Source: Yoonia sp.
GTDB lineage: Bacteria > Pseudomonadota > Alphaproteobacteria > Rhodobacterales > Rhodobacteraceae
Direction: 5' to 3'
DNA length: 64,000 bases
Assembly (NCBI RefSeq): GCF_018402175.1
Contig: NZ_JAGYJK010000017.1
Location: 682,001 to 746,000 of the forward strand
Of the stretch, positions 1 to 8,846 are shown in pieces (position 1 is the stretch's first letter; each line of letters starts with the position of its first letter). The position numbers were made by a program, and so were the translations under genes. Under the pieces are notes generated by a model. It ran no database searches. It was given only the letters and a program-made list of their open reading frames with translations, and was not told where the DNA came from.

Positions 1-155
1 ACGCAATGCCCACACCGATCAGGCCGGAAATCAGGAACCGCAGCGCCAGCGCCGACAGGGGCGGCGCGTATTCGACGATCACCCGCGCCGATGTAAAGGC
101 CGAGGACCACATGAACGCGAAGGCAAGGCCCATCAGAACCGCTTTGATATCCATG
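1..155 (-). CDS. EamA/DMT-family transporter, N-terminal part (cut by window edge)
   Basis: The minus strand opens with ATG at 155 and reads 51 codons to the window edge without a stop. The peptide starts MDIKAVLMGLAFAFMWSSAF and continues TSARVIVEYAPPLSALALRF. A first hydrophobic helix followed by an aromatic/Ser patch and the A-P-x-x-x-A-L-R-F pattern is typical of the first repeat of EamA (drug/metabolite transporter) permeases of the inner membrane. Substrate cannot be told. It lies downstream of the HU gene, separated from it by a terminator-like hairpin, so it probably has its own promoter. The family call is from recall of the motif on a short fragment. Confidence 0.65.
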
Positions 156-167
156 TCACCTCACGCA

Positions 168-198
168 AAAAGGGCCGCCTGTTCGGGCGACCCTTTCC
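168..198 (-). terminator. Rho-independent terminator of the HU gene
   Basis: Read on the minus strand, arms of the type AAAGGGtCGCC and GGCGgCCCTTT flank a 6-nt loop and are followed directly by a T run (CCCTTTTT). It begins about 30 nt after the HU stop codon and lies just before the EamA start. Confidence 0.7.
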
Positions 199-229
199 TG
201 ATTTCGTATCCGGCACAAGGCCCGATAGC

Positions 230-520
230 TTAGCCGTTGACGCTGTCTTTCAGAGCCTTGGCGATCGTGACTTTGACGACCTTGTCGGCCTCTTTTTTGA
301 TCTGCTCGCCGGTGGCAGGGTTGCGCACCATCCGCTCTGGGCGTTCGCGGCAATAGATCTTGCCGACGCCGGGCAGAGTGACAGCACCGCCGCCAGCCAC
401 TTCGGATGTGATGATGCCGGTCACGGCATCCAGCGCAGCGCCGGCTGCTTTTTTGTCCATGCCGGTTTGATCGGCAATTGCAGCAACCAGCTGCGCTTTG
501 GTCATTGGTTTCGTCGCCAT
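230..520 (-). CDS. HU-family nucleoid DNA-binding protein
   Basis: A 96-residue HU-type protein that bends and compacts DNA as a dimer in the nucleoid. Start ATG 520 gives MATKPMTKAQ, matching the usual HU N-terminus; an upstream in-frame start at 547 would add 9 residues not typical of the family. Helices fill residues 7-45. The beta arm carries R-N-P-A-T-G near residues 66-71, whose proline intercalates into DNA. A Cys sits in the beta strand just before the arm (IYCRERPER), which is uncommon for HU. It is a single gene with a hairpin terminator behind it. Paralogues (HupA/HupB, IHF) are close, but the N-terminus and arm favour HU. Confidence 0.9.
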   Translation of the reverse strand: MATKPMTKAQLVAAIADQTGMDKKAAGAALDAVTGIITSEVAGGGAVTLPGVGKIYCRERPERMVRNPATGEQIKKEADKVVKVTIAKALKDSVNG

Positions 521-621
521 GTTACTGGTCTCCCTCATTCGCCCCATCTGTAGGGCCTATTCCCCGCCTTTATAACGGTATGTTGTGGCACACCACTACG
601 AATAGTGGCTCCTGACAAGGC

Positions 622-647
622 AAAAACGCACTTTTCCGCCGTTTTTT
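622..647 (-). terminator. Possible terminator after amn
   Basis: On the minus strand just past the amn stop there is AAAAACG, an 11-nt spacer and CGTTTTT. The 7-bp stem is mostly A-T with a terminal T run, so it may be a weak intrinsic terminator. A second perfect small dyad, CCACTA-cgaa-TAGTGG at 592-607, follows it; its role is unclear. The rest of the 521-653 gap should hold the HU promoter. Confidence 0.4.
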
Positions 648-653
648 ATATGT

Positions 654-2135
654 TCACAGGAATGCCGTCTCTTCGAAACTACGTAATTTGCGGCTGTGGA
701 TGCGTTCCAGCGGCATTTCGCGCAGCAATTCCATGGCGCGGATGCCGATCATCAGATGCGCCGCGACCTGCGTTTTATAGAATTCAGACGCCATGCCGGG
801 CAGTTTCAATTCGCCATGCAATGGTTTGTCGGACACGCACAACAATGTGCCGTATGGCACGCGGAACCGGAAACCATTGGCGGCGATGGTGGCACTTTCC
901 ATATCCAGCGCGATGGCGCGCGATTGCGACAGGCGCTGCACCGGCCCTGCCTGTTCGCGCAATTCCCAGTTCCGGTTGTCGATGGTTGCCACGGTCCCAG
1001 TGCGCATGATCTGTTTCAGGTCATACCCTTCCAGCTGTGTCACATCCGCCACCGCCGTCTGCAGTGCGATCTGGATTTCTGCCAGCGCGGGGATCGGCAC
1101 CCAGACGGGCAGGTCGTCGTCCAGCACGTGATCTTCGCGCAGATAGGCATGCGCCAACACGAAATCGCCCAGACGCTGCGAATTGCGCAGGCCCGCGCAA
1201 TGGCCGACCATCAACCACGCATGCGGGCGCAGCACGGCGATATGGTCGGTCGCGGTTTTCGCATTCGACGGGCCAACGCCGATATTGACCAGCGTGATCC
1301 CCGCACCCCCCGGACGTTTGAGGTGATAGGTCGGCATCTGCGGCAGTTTCGCAGGCACTGGCAGCGGCGCGTCATGGGTCGTAATCTCGACATTGCCGGT
1401 GCTGACGAAACTGGTGTAGCCGCTGGCAGGATCAGCCAGCACCTTGCGGGCGAAAGCCTCGAATTCCTCGACATAGAACTGGTAGTTGGTGAACAGAACG
1501 TGGTTCTGGAAATGTTCAGGCGCGGTGGCGGTGTAATGCGACAGCCGTGCCAGCGAATAGTCGATCCGCTGCGCTGTAAACGGCGCCAGCGGGCGCGCCC
1601 CGTCAGGATAGGTGAAACCAGCCCCGTTCACGATAGCATCATGCGTCGTGCTCAGGTCCGGCACGTCGAAATTGTCGCGCAGGTTGAATTCCATCGATCC
1701 GTCCTGCGGCACGGTCACACCGGCATCATTCGCCACCGCGAAATGCACGGGGATCACGGTGTCGGAGGTGCCGATCACCACAGGCACACCATGGCTTTTC
1801 AGCAAAAGGTCGATCTGCTGTTCCAGATAGCTTTGGAACAGGTCAGGGCGGGTCACGGTCGTAGCATAGATGCCCGGTTCCGCGACATGGCCAAACGACA
1901 GGCGGCTGTCCATCTTGGCATGGGTCGTCGTTGTCAGCCGGATTTCGGGATAGAACGCACGGAACCGCCCGTCGGGCTGACCATCGCGCAGGGCGGCGAC
2001 AAAGTTCTGGGACAGGAACCGCACAGACGTGGCATAAAGGTCGTTCAGGCGCGCCACGGCCTTTTTCGGATCGGTAAATGCCTCGTGCGGCGGCAGATCA
2101 GGTGTCCGGATGACAACCTTTTGCGGAGCGTTCAT
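654..2135 (-). CDS. amn: AMP nucleosidase
   Basis: Hydrolyses AMP to adenine and ribose 5-phosphate in the cytoplasm. The 493-residue length fits bacterial Amn. The N-terminal half (about 1-180) is the family-specific AMP nucleosidase domain; the C-terminal half is a nucleoside phosphorylase fold, with I-G-V-G-P-S-N in its first part and D-M-E-S-A-T-I-A-A-N-G near residue 420, the conserved acidic/Glu segment of the active site. The ATG overlaps the ade stop (ATGA), so the two genes are co-transcribed and probably translationally coupled. The adenine it releases is the substrate of the deaminase encoded just upstream. Confidence 0.93.
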   Translation of the reverse strand: MNAPQKVVIRTPDLPPHEAFTDPKKAVARLNDLYATSVRFLSQNFVAALRDGQPDGRFRAFYPEIRLTTTTHAKMDSRLSFGHVAEPGIYATTVTRPDLFQSYLEQQIDLLLKSHGVPVVIGTSDTVIPVHFAVANDAGVTVPQDGSMEFNLRDNFDVPDLSTTHDAIVNGAGFTYPDGARPLAPFTAQRIDYSLARLSHYTATAPEHFQNHVLFTNYQFYVEEFEAFARKVLADPASGYTSFVSTGNVEITTHDAPLPVPAKLPQMPTYHLKRPGGAGITLVNIGVGPSNAKTATDHIAVLRPHAWLMVGHCAGLRNSQRLGDFVLAHAYLREDHVLDDDLPVWVPIPALAEIQIALQTAVADVTQLEGYDLKQIMRTGTVATIDNRNWELREQAGPVQRLSQSRAIALDMESATIAANGFRFRVPYGTLLCVSDKPLHGELKLPGMASEFYKTQVAAHLMIGIRAMELLREMPLERIHSRKLRSFEETAFL

Positions 2136-3928
2136 GTATTTTCCTCGAACAGATCGGTAATTTCAAATTTCGTGACATCGACCAGCCCCAGATCAGAAAT
2201 CCGCAACGCCGGTATGACAACAAGCGCCAGCAGCGAATGCTGCATATAGGCATTGTTGAGCGTGCAACCGCAGGCGGCCATCGCGGCGACCATGGCATCA
2301 GCTTTGGCGGCGACTTCGGCGGCCGGACTGTCGGACATCAGGCCCGCGATGGGCAGTTCGACCAGCGCCAGTTCGGCATCGTCTTTCCAGACGGTGACGC
2401 CACCGCCGACCTCGCCCAATCGGTTGGCAGCCTTCGCCATCAGCGCACGGTCGGTGCCGACGACGATCATATGGTGGCTGTCATGCGCCACGGTCGACGC
2501 AATCGCCATCCGCCCCGTATAACCGAAGCCCGAGACAAAGCCGTTCACGACCTTGCCCGTCGCGCGGTGCCGTTCGACAAGCGCGATCTGGTAGGTGTCG
2601 CCTTGCCCTTCGACAATCCCATCCACGACGGGCAGTTCGGCGGTCAGCGCCTCGGTCGGGGCTTGGTTCTCGACGACGCCGATCACTTTGGCGACGACGC
2701 TGTTGGCCCCTTTGGGCGCATGAACCGCGAAATCGGCGTGATCCAGCAGCTTGCCCATCCGCACCGTCTGGCGCGCGTCATCGGGCCAGTCGTAATGCGG
2801 GCAATCCACGGTGATCTTGCCGTTCAGCGCGACGGTCTTGCCGCGCGCGATCACATGCTCGATAGGCAGGGTCACCAAATCGGATGTCAGGATCACATCG
2901 GCACGGCGTCCGGGGGTGATCGACCCCAGTTCGCGTTCCAGCCCGAAATGGGTCGCGGTGTTGATCGTCGCCATTTGCAGCGCGATCAGCGGGTCACAGC
3001 CGCAGGCGATGGCATGGCGGACAACGCGGTTCATATGGCCGTCGTTGACCAATGTGCCGGAATGGCAATCATCGGTACACAGGATGAAATTGCGCGGATC
3101 CAGCCCCTTTTGCGTCACCGCCGTGATCTGGCTTTCGACGTCATACCACGCCGACCCCAGACGCATCATCGACCGCATCCCGTTGCGGGTGCGGGCCAGC
3201 GCATCAGCCTCTGCCGTGCCTTCGTGGTCGTCGGCGGCACCGCCTGCGACATAGGCCGAAAACGCGACGCCCTTGTCAGGGCTGGCGTAATGGCCGCCCA
3301 CGGTCTTGCCCGCACGCATGGTGGCGGCCATTTCGGCCAGCATCTGCGGATCACCGTTCACGACACCGGGAAAGTTCATCATCTCGCCCAGACCGATGAT
3401 GCCGGGCCATGCCATCGCCTCGGCCACGTCATCCGCCGAAATCTCGAAACCGGTGGTTTCCAGACCGGGGGCGGATGGCGCGCAGGACGGCATCTGCGTG
3501 AATATGTTGACGGGCTGCATCAGCGCCTCGTCATGCATCATCCGCACGCCGCGCAGGCCAAGAACATTGGCAATCTCATGCGGGTCGGTGAACATGGTAG
3601 TCGTGCCATGCGGGATCACGGCGGCGGCGAATTCGGCAGGCGTCAGCATCCCGCTTTCGATATGCATGTGACCATCGCAGAGGCCCGGGATCAGGTAACG
3701 GCCAGCCGCCTCGATCACCTCGGTATCAGGGCCGATGCAATGGCTGGCGTCAGGGCCGATATAGGCGAAACGTCCGGCGGCGATGGCGACCTGCCAGTCC
3801 AACACCTCGCGCGTTTGCACATTGACCAGTTTGCCGCCACGGATGACCATGTCGGCAGGGCTGCGGCCTGCGGCGACAGCGACCAGATGCGGAGCAACCT
3901 CCGCCCAAGATTTGATGTGATTTTCCAT
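2132..3928 (-). CDS. ade: Adenine deaminase
   Basis: Converts adenine to hypoxanthine and ammonia; a metal-dependent amidohydrolase of the Ade family. Metal ligands are visible in G-L-C-D-G-H-M-H-I-E-S (about residue 83) and H-G-T-T-T-M-F-T-D-P-H-E, with later H-Y-A-S and C-T-D-D-C-H-S motifs. From ATG 3928 it is 598 residues, normal for the family; a GTG at 3943 would add five residues. The C-terminal domain with G-G-G-V-T-V is also typical. Its stop overlaps the amn start, making a two-step salvage unit from AMP to hypoxanthine. It separates the photosynthesis cluster from unrelated genes to the left. Confidence 0.92.
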   Translation of the reverse strand: MENHIKSWAEVAPHLVAVAAGRSPADMVIRGGKLVNVQTREVLDWQVAIAAGRFAYIGPDASHCIGPDTEVIEAAGRYLIPGLCDGHMHIESGMLTPAEFAAAVIPHGTTTMFTDPHEIANVLGLRGVRMMHDEALMQPVNIFTQMPSCAPSAPGLETTGFEISADDVAEAMAWPGIIGLGEMMNFPGVVNGDPQMLAEMAATMRAGKTVGGHYASPDKGVAFSAYVAGGAADDHEGTAEADALARTRNGMRSMMRLGSAWYDVESQITAVTQKGLDPRNFILCTDDCHSGTLVNDGHMNRVVRHAIACGCDPLIALQMATINTATHFGLERELGSITPGRRADVILTSDLVTLPIEHVIARGKTVALNGKITVDCPHYDWPDDARQTVRMGKLLDHADFAVHAPKGANSVVAKVIGVVENQAPTEALTAELPVVDGIVEGQGDTYQIALVERHRATGKVVNGFVSGFGYTGRMAIASTVAHDSHHMIVVGTDRALMAKAANRLGEVGGGVTVWKDDAELALVELPIAGLMSDSPAAEVAAKADAMVAAMAACGCTLNNAYMQHSLLALVVIPALRISDLGLVDVTKFEITDLFEENT

Positions 3929-3967
3929 TCCCAAAATTGACACCGATTCAGGCGGTGTTCAAGGGGG

Positions 3968-4447
3968 TCAGATCGCGCTCAGGTCGAGTGGTTTTTCATT
4001 CGGGTTCAGCCGCAGCATCGCGATGCTAAGCGCGGTCGCGATGGTCACCCAGACCAGATAGGGCACAAAGGCCAGACCGGCCCAGACATCCAGCTGGAAA
4101 TGGGTGATCGTGCAGCCCAGCACCGCCAACCACAGCGCCCCGATGATCGGCAGCGAGCCTTTCAGGCGGCGCAGGCCAAAGAACACAGGCGTCCACAGGG
4201 CGTTCAGCGCGATCTGGATCGCCCAGAATGCCATCGCATAGCCGTTGCCGTCGATGCCCGCGACCCGTGCGCCTGCAAAGGAAATCAGCAAATAGATTGA
4301 TGTCCATGCGACCGGAAACATCCAGTCGCGCGGCACCCATGTCGGCTTTTTCAGGCTTTTGTACCACGCGCCCGTGGGAAACAGCGCACCCGTCGAACCG
4401 GCGGCAAAGGTCGCGGCCAAAAACAGGAAGAACAGCAGATAGTCCAT
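3968..4447 (-). CDS. tspO: TspO/MBR tryptophan-rich sensory protein
   Basis: A 159-residue membrane protein with five hydrophobic helices and many Trp residues (KKPTWVPRDWMFPVAWTSIY; NALWTPVFFGLRRL). TspO (historically CrtK) binds tetrapyrroles and in Rhodobacter modulates photosynthesis gene expression in response to oxygen. It follows crtB by 29 nt in the order crtI-crtB-tspO, the same as in Rhodobacter. It is the last photosynthesis-linked gene on this side. Confidence 0.93.
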   Translation of the reverse strand: MDYLLFFLFLAATFAAGSTGALFPTGAWYKSLKKPTWVPRDWMFPVAWTSIYLLISFAGARVAGIDGNGYAMAFWAIQIALNALWTPVFFGLRRLKGSLPIIGALWLAVLGCTITHFQLDVWAGLAFVPYLVWVTIATALSIAMLRLNPNEKPLDLSAI

Positions 4448-4476
4448 CAGGCGCCCTTTCGCGGTACTCCGGATAC

Positions 4477-5499
4477 CTAAGCGCGATGGCCGGTGTTTCC
4501 AACCCCTGCTTCGCGGTTGCGCAGATCGGCCAGCACATCCAGCACGGCCAAAGACCGGCTTGTGTTGGGTTTGGCGCGGCTGGCGGCATCCACCAGAAAG
4601 ACCACCTCGTCCAAGGGACGCGCATAGATGATCGGCGATCTTGGCGTGATAACAGAAAAGGCGGTGCGCAGTGCAGATTGCCCGACCCAGCCCAGTTTCT
4701 GGGACACGGATGTGCGCGCGCGCATCGTGATACTGTCATAGCCGTTCTGCCGGACCTGTTTGCCAATTCCCGCATAGATCAGCCGTGCGGCCCAAATGCC
4801 AGTGCGCGCCTTGACGGGCAGCGCATTGATGCCGGATTCGGACCGCAGATAGAGCCTGTCCGCCTCGGCCAGCAGCCGTTTGACCATGCCGCGCAAGGCC
4901 GCATCGGGCAGCGGGTCGCGGGTAAAGTTCAGCGGGTCGATCCCCGCTTCGGCCAGCCAGTCCAGCGGCAGATAGATCCGGCCCATACGCGCATCTTCGC
5001 CCACATCGCGCGCGATATTGGTCAGCTGCATCGCGACACCCAGATCGCAGGCACGCGCCAGCGCGTCGGGGTCGCGCACCCGCATCAGAACGCACATCAT
5101 CGCACCCACGGCGCTGGCCACCCGCGCGGAATAGGCGCGCACGCCGGACAAGGTATCATAGCGGTATTCGGCCGCATCCCATGCCAGACCTTCCAGCAGG
5201 GCATCGGGTAAGGCGCGGGGCATATCGAATCCGTCGATGATCGCGGCAAAGGCGCGGTCTTCGGGCGCGTTGCGGGGACGGCCAGCATAGGCAAAATCCA
5301 GCCGTTCCTGCAGGCGCAGTACGGCACCGGCCTGCTGCGTGCCTTCGTCCACCTCGTCATCGGCGAGCCTGCAAAAGGCGTAAAGCGCCAGCGCGGGATC
5401 GCGGACCGAGGATGGCAACAGCCGTGACGCCGCGTGAAACGACAATGACCCATGGCGGATCGCATTTTCGCAATGCGCCAGATCATCGGGCCGTATCAT
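4477..5499 (-). CDS. crtB: Phytoene synthase
   Basis: Condenses two geranylgeranyl diphosphates into phytoene, the first committed carotenoid step. The 340-residue protein has the two Asp-rich Mg-diphosphate motifs of squalene/phytoene synthases: L-A-D-D-E-V-D-E near residue 45 and T-N-I-A-R-D-V-G-E-D-A near residue 160. The ATG overlaps the crtI stop by four bases (ATGA), so crtI and crtB are coupled, as in Rhodobacter. Confidence 0.96.
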   Translation of the reverse strand: MIRPDDLAHCENAIRHGSLSFHAASRLLPSSVRDPALALYAFCRLADDEVDEGTQQAGAVLRLQERLDFAYAGRPRNAPEDRAFAAIIDGFDMPRALPDALLEGLAWDAAEYRYDTLSGVRAYSARVASAVGAMMCVLMRVRDPDALARACDLGVAMQLTNIARDVGEDARMGRIYLPLDWLAEAGIDPLNFTRDPLPDAALRGMVKRLLAEADRLYLRSESGINALPVKARTGIWAARLIYAGIGKQVRQNGYDSITMRARTSVSQKLGWVGQSALRTAFSVITPRSPIIYARPLDEVVFLVDAASRAKPNTSRSLAVLDVLADLRNREAGVGNTGHRA

Positions 5500-7034
5500 T
5501 CTGCCGCCACTTTCAATGGCATCTGCACGGGCGCATCGGGGACCAGTTTCGCTAAAACCTCGGCGCTGGAAATCACGCCCGGCACACCGGCACCGGGATG
5601 AGTGCCTGCGCCGACCAGAAACAGGCCCTTTGCCTCTTCGCTGATGTTATGGGGGCGGAACCAGGCGGATTGCAGGATGCGCGGCTCGATCGAAAACCCC
5701 GATCCGTTAGGCGACAGATACCGGTCGCGAAAATCTTCGGGCGTCAGGATCATTTCGGTGCTGATGCGGTCTGCAAAACCGGGGATGGTTTTTTCCACCT
5801 CGGCCATGACCTTGGCCTTGTAGATCGCGGATTCCGTGGCCCAATCGACGGGGTTGTCAAACCCCAGATGCGGCACAGGCGACAGGACATAGAAGGTATC
5901 ATCGCCCTTGGGTGCCACGCCGGGGTCGGTGACACTGGGGCGGTGGATATACAGGCTCATGTCGTCGGACAATTTGCCCTTGATGAAAATATCGCGCAGC
6001 AAACCCTCATATCGCGGGGCGTTGGTGATCGTGTGATGGCCCACGTCGGGCCACATCTGCGCCGTGCCTTTGGTGCCGAAATACCAAACAAACAGCCCCA
6101 TCGACCAGCGGCGCGATTTCAGCTTGGCATCTGTCCAGCGTTTGCGCGGATGGTTGCGCAACAGGCGCTGATAAGTATGGCCCGCATCGGCATTGCTGAC
6201 GACCAACGGCGCATGGATCACGGTGCCGTCGGTCAGGCGCACGCCTTTGGCGGCCCCGTTTTCGATCAGCACCTCGTCAACTTCGGCATTCTGCACCACG
6301 GTGCCGCCCTGCCCCTTGATCACCTTGACCATCGCATGGGCAATCGCCTGCACGCCGCCCATCGCGTAGTGCACGCCGTAGGTCTTTTCGAGATAAGCGA
6401 CGAGCGCATAGATCGACGTCACCTTGCGCGGATCGCCCCCGATGAACAACGGGTGGAACGACAAGGCCATGCGCAGGCGGGCGTCCTTTACCCGCGCCTT
6501 GGCCAGCCCAAGGATCGACCGGTCCGCACGCAGGCGCACGAATTCAGGCAGCACCTTGATCGTTTCCCAGATCCTGTTCATCGGCTGGGCGACCATGCCT
6601 TCGAACCCGACCTTGTAACAGGCCTCGCTGTCTTTCAGGAACCGCTTGTATCCTGCCACGTCAGCAGGGCTAAGGCGGGCAACCTCGGCCAGCATGGCCT
6701 CGGTGTCCTGCCGCGCGGTGAATGTCGATCCGTCCGGCCAGCGCACTTCATAGAACGGGTCCATCGGGCGCAGGCTGATATCCTTGTGAAAATCCCGCCC
6801 GCAGTTGCGCCACAGGTTTTCATAGACCTGCGGCACGGTGATGATCGTCGGCCCCAGATCAAAGCGGTGCCCGTCCTGCGTGACGGACGACCCCCGCCCA
6901 CCGGGCAGGTCGAGCCGGTCCAGAACGGTGACGGCGTAGCCTTTGGCGCCCAGTCGCATCGCGGCGGCAAGGCCGCCAAGCCCCGCGCCAATCACGATGG
7001 CTGCATTTGAATCGGTGTGATCATCTGTCAACAT
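5496..7034 (-). CDS. crtI: Phytoene desaturase
   Basis: FAD-dependent desaturase that converts phytoene to neurosporene or lycopene-level polyenes. The 512-residue protein starts with the dinucleotide-binding motif A-I-V-I-G-A-G-L-G-G-L near residue 13 and ends with the CrtI signature G-A-G-T-H-P-G-A-G-V-P-G. The start codon lies in a 72-bp gap facing crtA that carries TGT-N12-ACA operators, so PpsR probably represses it under oxygen and light. The number of desaturations cannot be read from sequence alone. Confidence 0.96.
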   Translation of the reverse strand: MLTDDHTDSNAAIVIGAGLGGLAAAMRLGAKGYAVTVLDRLDLPGGRGSSVTQDGHRFDLGPTIITVPQVYENLWRNCGRDFHKDISLRPMDPFYEVRWPDGSTFTARQDTEAMLAEVARLSPADVAGYKRFLKDSEACYKVGFEGMVAQPMNRIWETIKVLPEFVRLRADRSILGLAKARVKDARLRMALSFHPLFIGGDPRKVTSIYALVAYLEKTYGVHYAMGGVQAIAHAMVKVIKGQGGTVVQNAEVDEVLIENGAAKGVRLTDGTVIHAPLVVSNADAGHTYQRLLRNHPRKRWTDAKLKSRRWSMGLFVWYFGTKGTAQMWPDVGHHTITNAPRYEGLLRDIFIKGKLSDDMSLYIHRPSVTDPGVAPKGDDTFYVLSPVPHLGFDNPVDWATESAIYKAKVMAEVEKTIPGFADRISTEMILTPEDFRDRYLSPNGSGFSIEPRILQSAWFRPHNISEEAKGLFLVGAGTHPGAGVPGVISSAEVLAKLVPDAPVQMPLKVAAE

Positions 7035-7043
7035 AAACCCACA
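7026..7043. promoter_or_regulatory. Possible PpsR operator at the crtI start (weak)
   Basis: TGTCAACATAAACCCACA fits TGT-N12-ACA with a good left half and a poorer right half. It covers the crtI start codon. Its closeness to two better sites makes it plausible, but it could be chance. Confidence 0.4.
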
Positions 7044-7050
7044 CTAGATG

Positions 7051-7068
7051 TGTAAACCAAAGTTGACA
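7051..7068. promoter_or_regulatory. PpsR/CrtJ operator between crtI and crtA
   Basis: TGTAAACCAAAGTTGACA matches TGT-N12-ACA, the PpsR/CrtJ consensus. It sits in the crtI-crtA divergent promoter gap, as in Rhodobacter, and the ppsR gene lies in the same window. Confidence 0.75.
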
Positions 7069-7106
7069 AATATTATTCGCTCTCCCTTTTCAAAAGACGG
7101 GTCTCT

Positions 7107-7844
7107 ATGTCAGACTTAGTTGACACCAATGCAGGCAAACCCTTGACCCAGATCGTGACATTGTCGTTTTTCCGCTTTGCTGGGCCGTTGGCGCGGGCTT
7201 GGGCGCTGGTGATGATGGGCGGCGCGCGCTTGCCGCTGTCACGCACTCCCGACATCGGTTTCTGGAAACTTTGCGGGTCGGGCAGCGGCGAAGGGTTCAC
7301 GCCTGTGCCCAACACCGCCGTCTATGCGATCCTTGCAACATGGCCCGACATCGCGACCGCCAAGGCGCGCACCAGCACCGGCGTTTTTGCCCGTTACATG
7401 GGCCGTGCGGCGGAAAATTGGACGGTCTTTCTGCAAACCCAGTCATCCCGCGGGCAGTGGTCGGGCAAAGAACCTTTCGCACCGGATGCCACCGCAACGC
7501 CCGGTCCTTTGGCCGCGCTGACGCGCGCGACGATCAAGCCCCGCATCCTTGCGCGGTTCTGGGGGCGGGTGCCAAATATTTCGGCCAAGATCGGCGCGGA
7601 CAGCAATGTGATGTTCAAGATCGGCATTGGCGAGGTGCCGATGCTGCATCAGGTCACATTCTCGATCTGGCCGTCCGAGGCCGCGATGGCCGCTTTCGCC
7701 CGCACTGGCCCGCATGCCGAGGCCATCCGCGCCGTGCGTGACGAAGGCTGGTTTGCCGAAGAACTTTACGCCCGTTTCGCCGTGCATTCCGATGCCGGCA
7801 CATGGAACGGCACCTCCCCCCTTACCAGACCAGAGGCCGCATGA
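7107..7844 (+). CDS. crtA: Spheroidene monooxygenase
   Basis: Oxygen-dependent enzyme that turns spheroidene into spheroidenone, the main carotenoid of aerobic phototrophs of this family. The 245-residue protein begins with I-V-T-L-S-F-F-R-F and has the G-F-W-K-L-C-G-S-G-S-G-E-G-F-T-P-V-P-N segment and the C-terminal M-F-K-I-G-I-G-E-V-P block characteristic of CrtA. Its stop overlaps the bchI start (ATGA). Codons 1-7 are also part of a palindromic PpsR operator. CrtA implies spheroidene is made, although crtC, crtD and crtF are not in the window. Confidence 0.94.
   Translation: MSDLVDTNAGKPLTQIVTLSFFRFAGPLARAWALVMMGGARLPLSRTPDIGFWKLCGSGSGEGFTPVPNTAVYAILATWPDIATAKARTSTGVFARYMGRAAENWTVFLQTQSSRGQWSGKEPFAPDATATPGPLAALTRATIKPRILARFWGRVPNISAKIGADSNVMFKIGIGEVPMLHQVTFSIWPSEAAMAAFARTGPHAEAIRAVRDEGWFAEELYARFAVHSDAGTWNGTSPLTRPEAA
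7108..7125. promoter_or_regulatory. PpsR/CrtJ operator inside the crtA start
   Basis: TGTCAGACTTAGTTGACA is a TGTCA-N8-TGACA palindrome with the exact PpsR spacing. It begins on the second base of the crtA ATG, so repressor bound here would cover the first codons. It pairs with the site at 7051, 57 bp away start to start. Confidence 0.75.
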
Positions 7845-8846
7845 AACAGCCCTTCCCCTTTTCCGCCATCGTCGGTCAGGACGAGATGAAACAGGCCATG
7901 ATCCTGACGGCCATCGACCCGTCCATCGGTGGCGTGCTGGTGTTCGGCGACCGTGGCACCGGCAAATCGACCGCCGTGCGCGCGCTAGCCGCTTTGCTGC
8001 CGCCGATCATGGCGGTGCAGGGCTGCCCGGTGAACAGCGCCAAGGCTGGTGATGTGCCCGATTGGGCTGTGTTAGAGACGAAAACGCTGGTCGAAATGCC
8101 AACCCCCGTTGTCGATCTGCCGCTTGGCGCGACCGAGGATCGGGTGACCGGCGCGCTTGATATCGAAAAGGCGCTGACCAAGGGCGAAAAGGCGTTTCAA
8201 CCCGGCCTGCTGGCGCGCGCCAATCGGGGATATCTCTATATTGACGAGGTGAACCTGCTGGAGGATCACATCGTCGATCTGCTGCTCGACGTGGCGCAAT
8301 CGGGTGAAAACGTCGTGGAACGCGAAGGATCTGTCGATCCGCCACGCCGCACGTTTCGTGCTGGTCGGGTCCGGCAACCCCGAAGAAGGCGAATTGCGCC
8401 CCCAATTGCTCGACCGTTTCGGCCTTTCGGTCGAGGTGGCATCGCCCAAGGATATCGCCACGCGGGTCGAGGTCATCAAACGCCGCGATGCGTTCGACAA
8501 CGATAACGCCGCTTTCATGCTGCGCTGGCAGGCCGAGGATGCAGCGATCCGCGACCGGATATTAACGGCAAGAAAGGCTCTCACACGGCTGAAAACGCCC
8601 GAAAAGACGCTGCACGACGTGGCTGAACTCTGCCTTGCGCTGGGGTCCGATGGTTTGCGCGGGGAACTGACCCTGCTGAAAGCCGCCCGCGCCTATGCCG
8701 CGTGGCGCAACGACACCGCGCTGACCCGTGCGCATGTCAAGGATATGGCGCCGATGGCCCTGCGCCACCGCCTGCGCCGCGATCCGCTGGACGAGGCGGG
8801 CAGCAGCACGCGCGTTGCGCGGATCGTGGAAGAAACCCTTGGCTGA
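7841..8846 (+). CDS. bchI: Magnesium chelatase subunit BchI (one frameshift)
   Basis: AAA+ ATPase subunit of Mg-chelatase, which with BchD and BchH inserts Mg2+ into protoporphyrin IX. Walker A G-D-R-G-T-G-K-S-T lies near residue 33 and Walker B Y-I-D-E-V-N-L-L-E-D-H near residue 130. The frame breaks at about 8329: the first frame reads E-N-V-V-E-R-E-G, then the conserved L-S-I-R-H-A-A-R-F-V-L-V-G-S-G-N-P-E-E-G-E-L continues one base later. One extra base explains it; corrected length is 334 residues, normal for BchI. Both halves are well conserved, so an error is more likely than a real mutation. Coupled to crtA (ATGA) and bchD. Confidence 0.93.

Noticed and set aside
592-607. Perfect CCACTA-cgaa-TAGTGG dyad upstream of HU as an operator
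   Set aside because: Only 6 bp per arm, no known regulator with this site, and only one copy; kept as part of the amn 3' region note.
696-7010. Very long open frames on the strand opposite amn, ade and crtI (over 450 codons each)
   Set aside because: They mirror the real genes in a high-GC genome, have Arg/His/Gln-rich composition, no family motifs and no ribosome sites.
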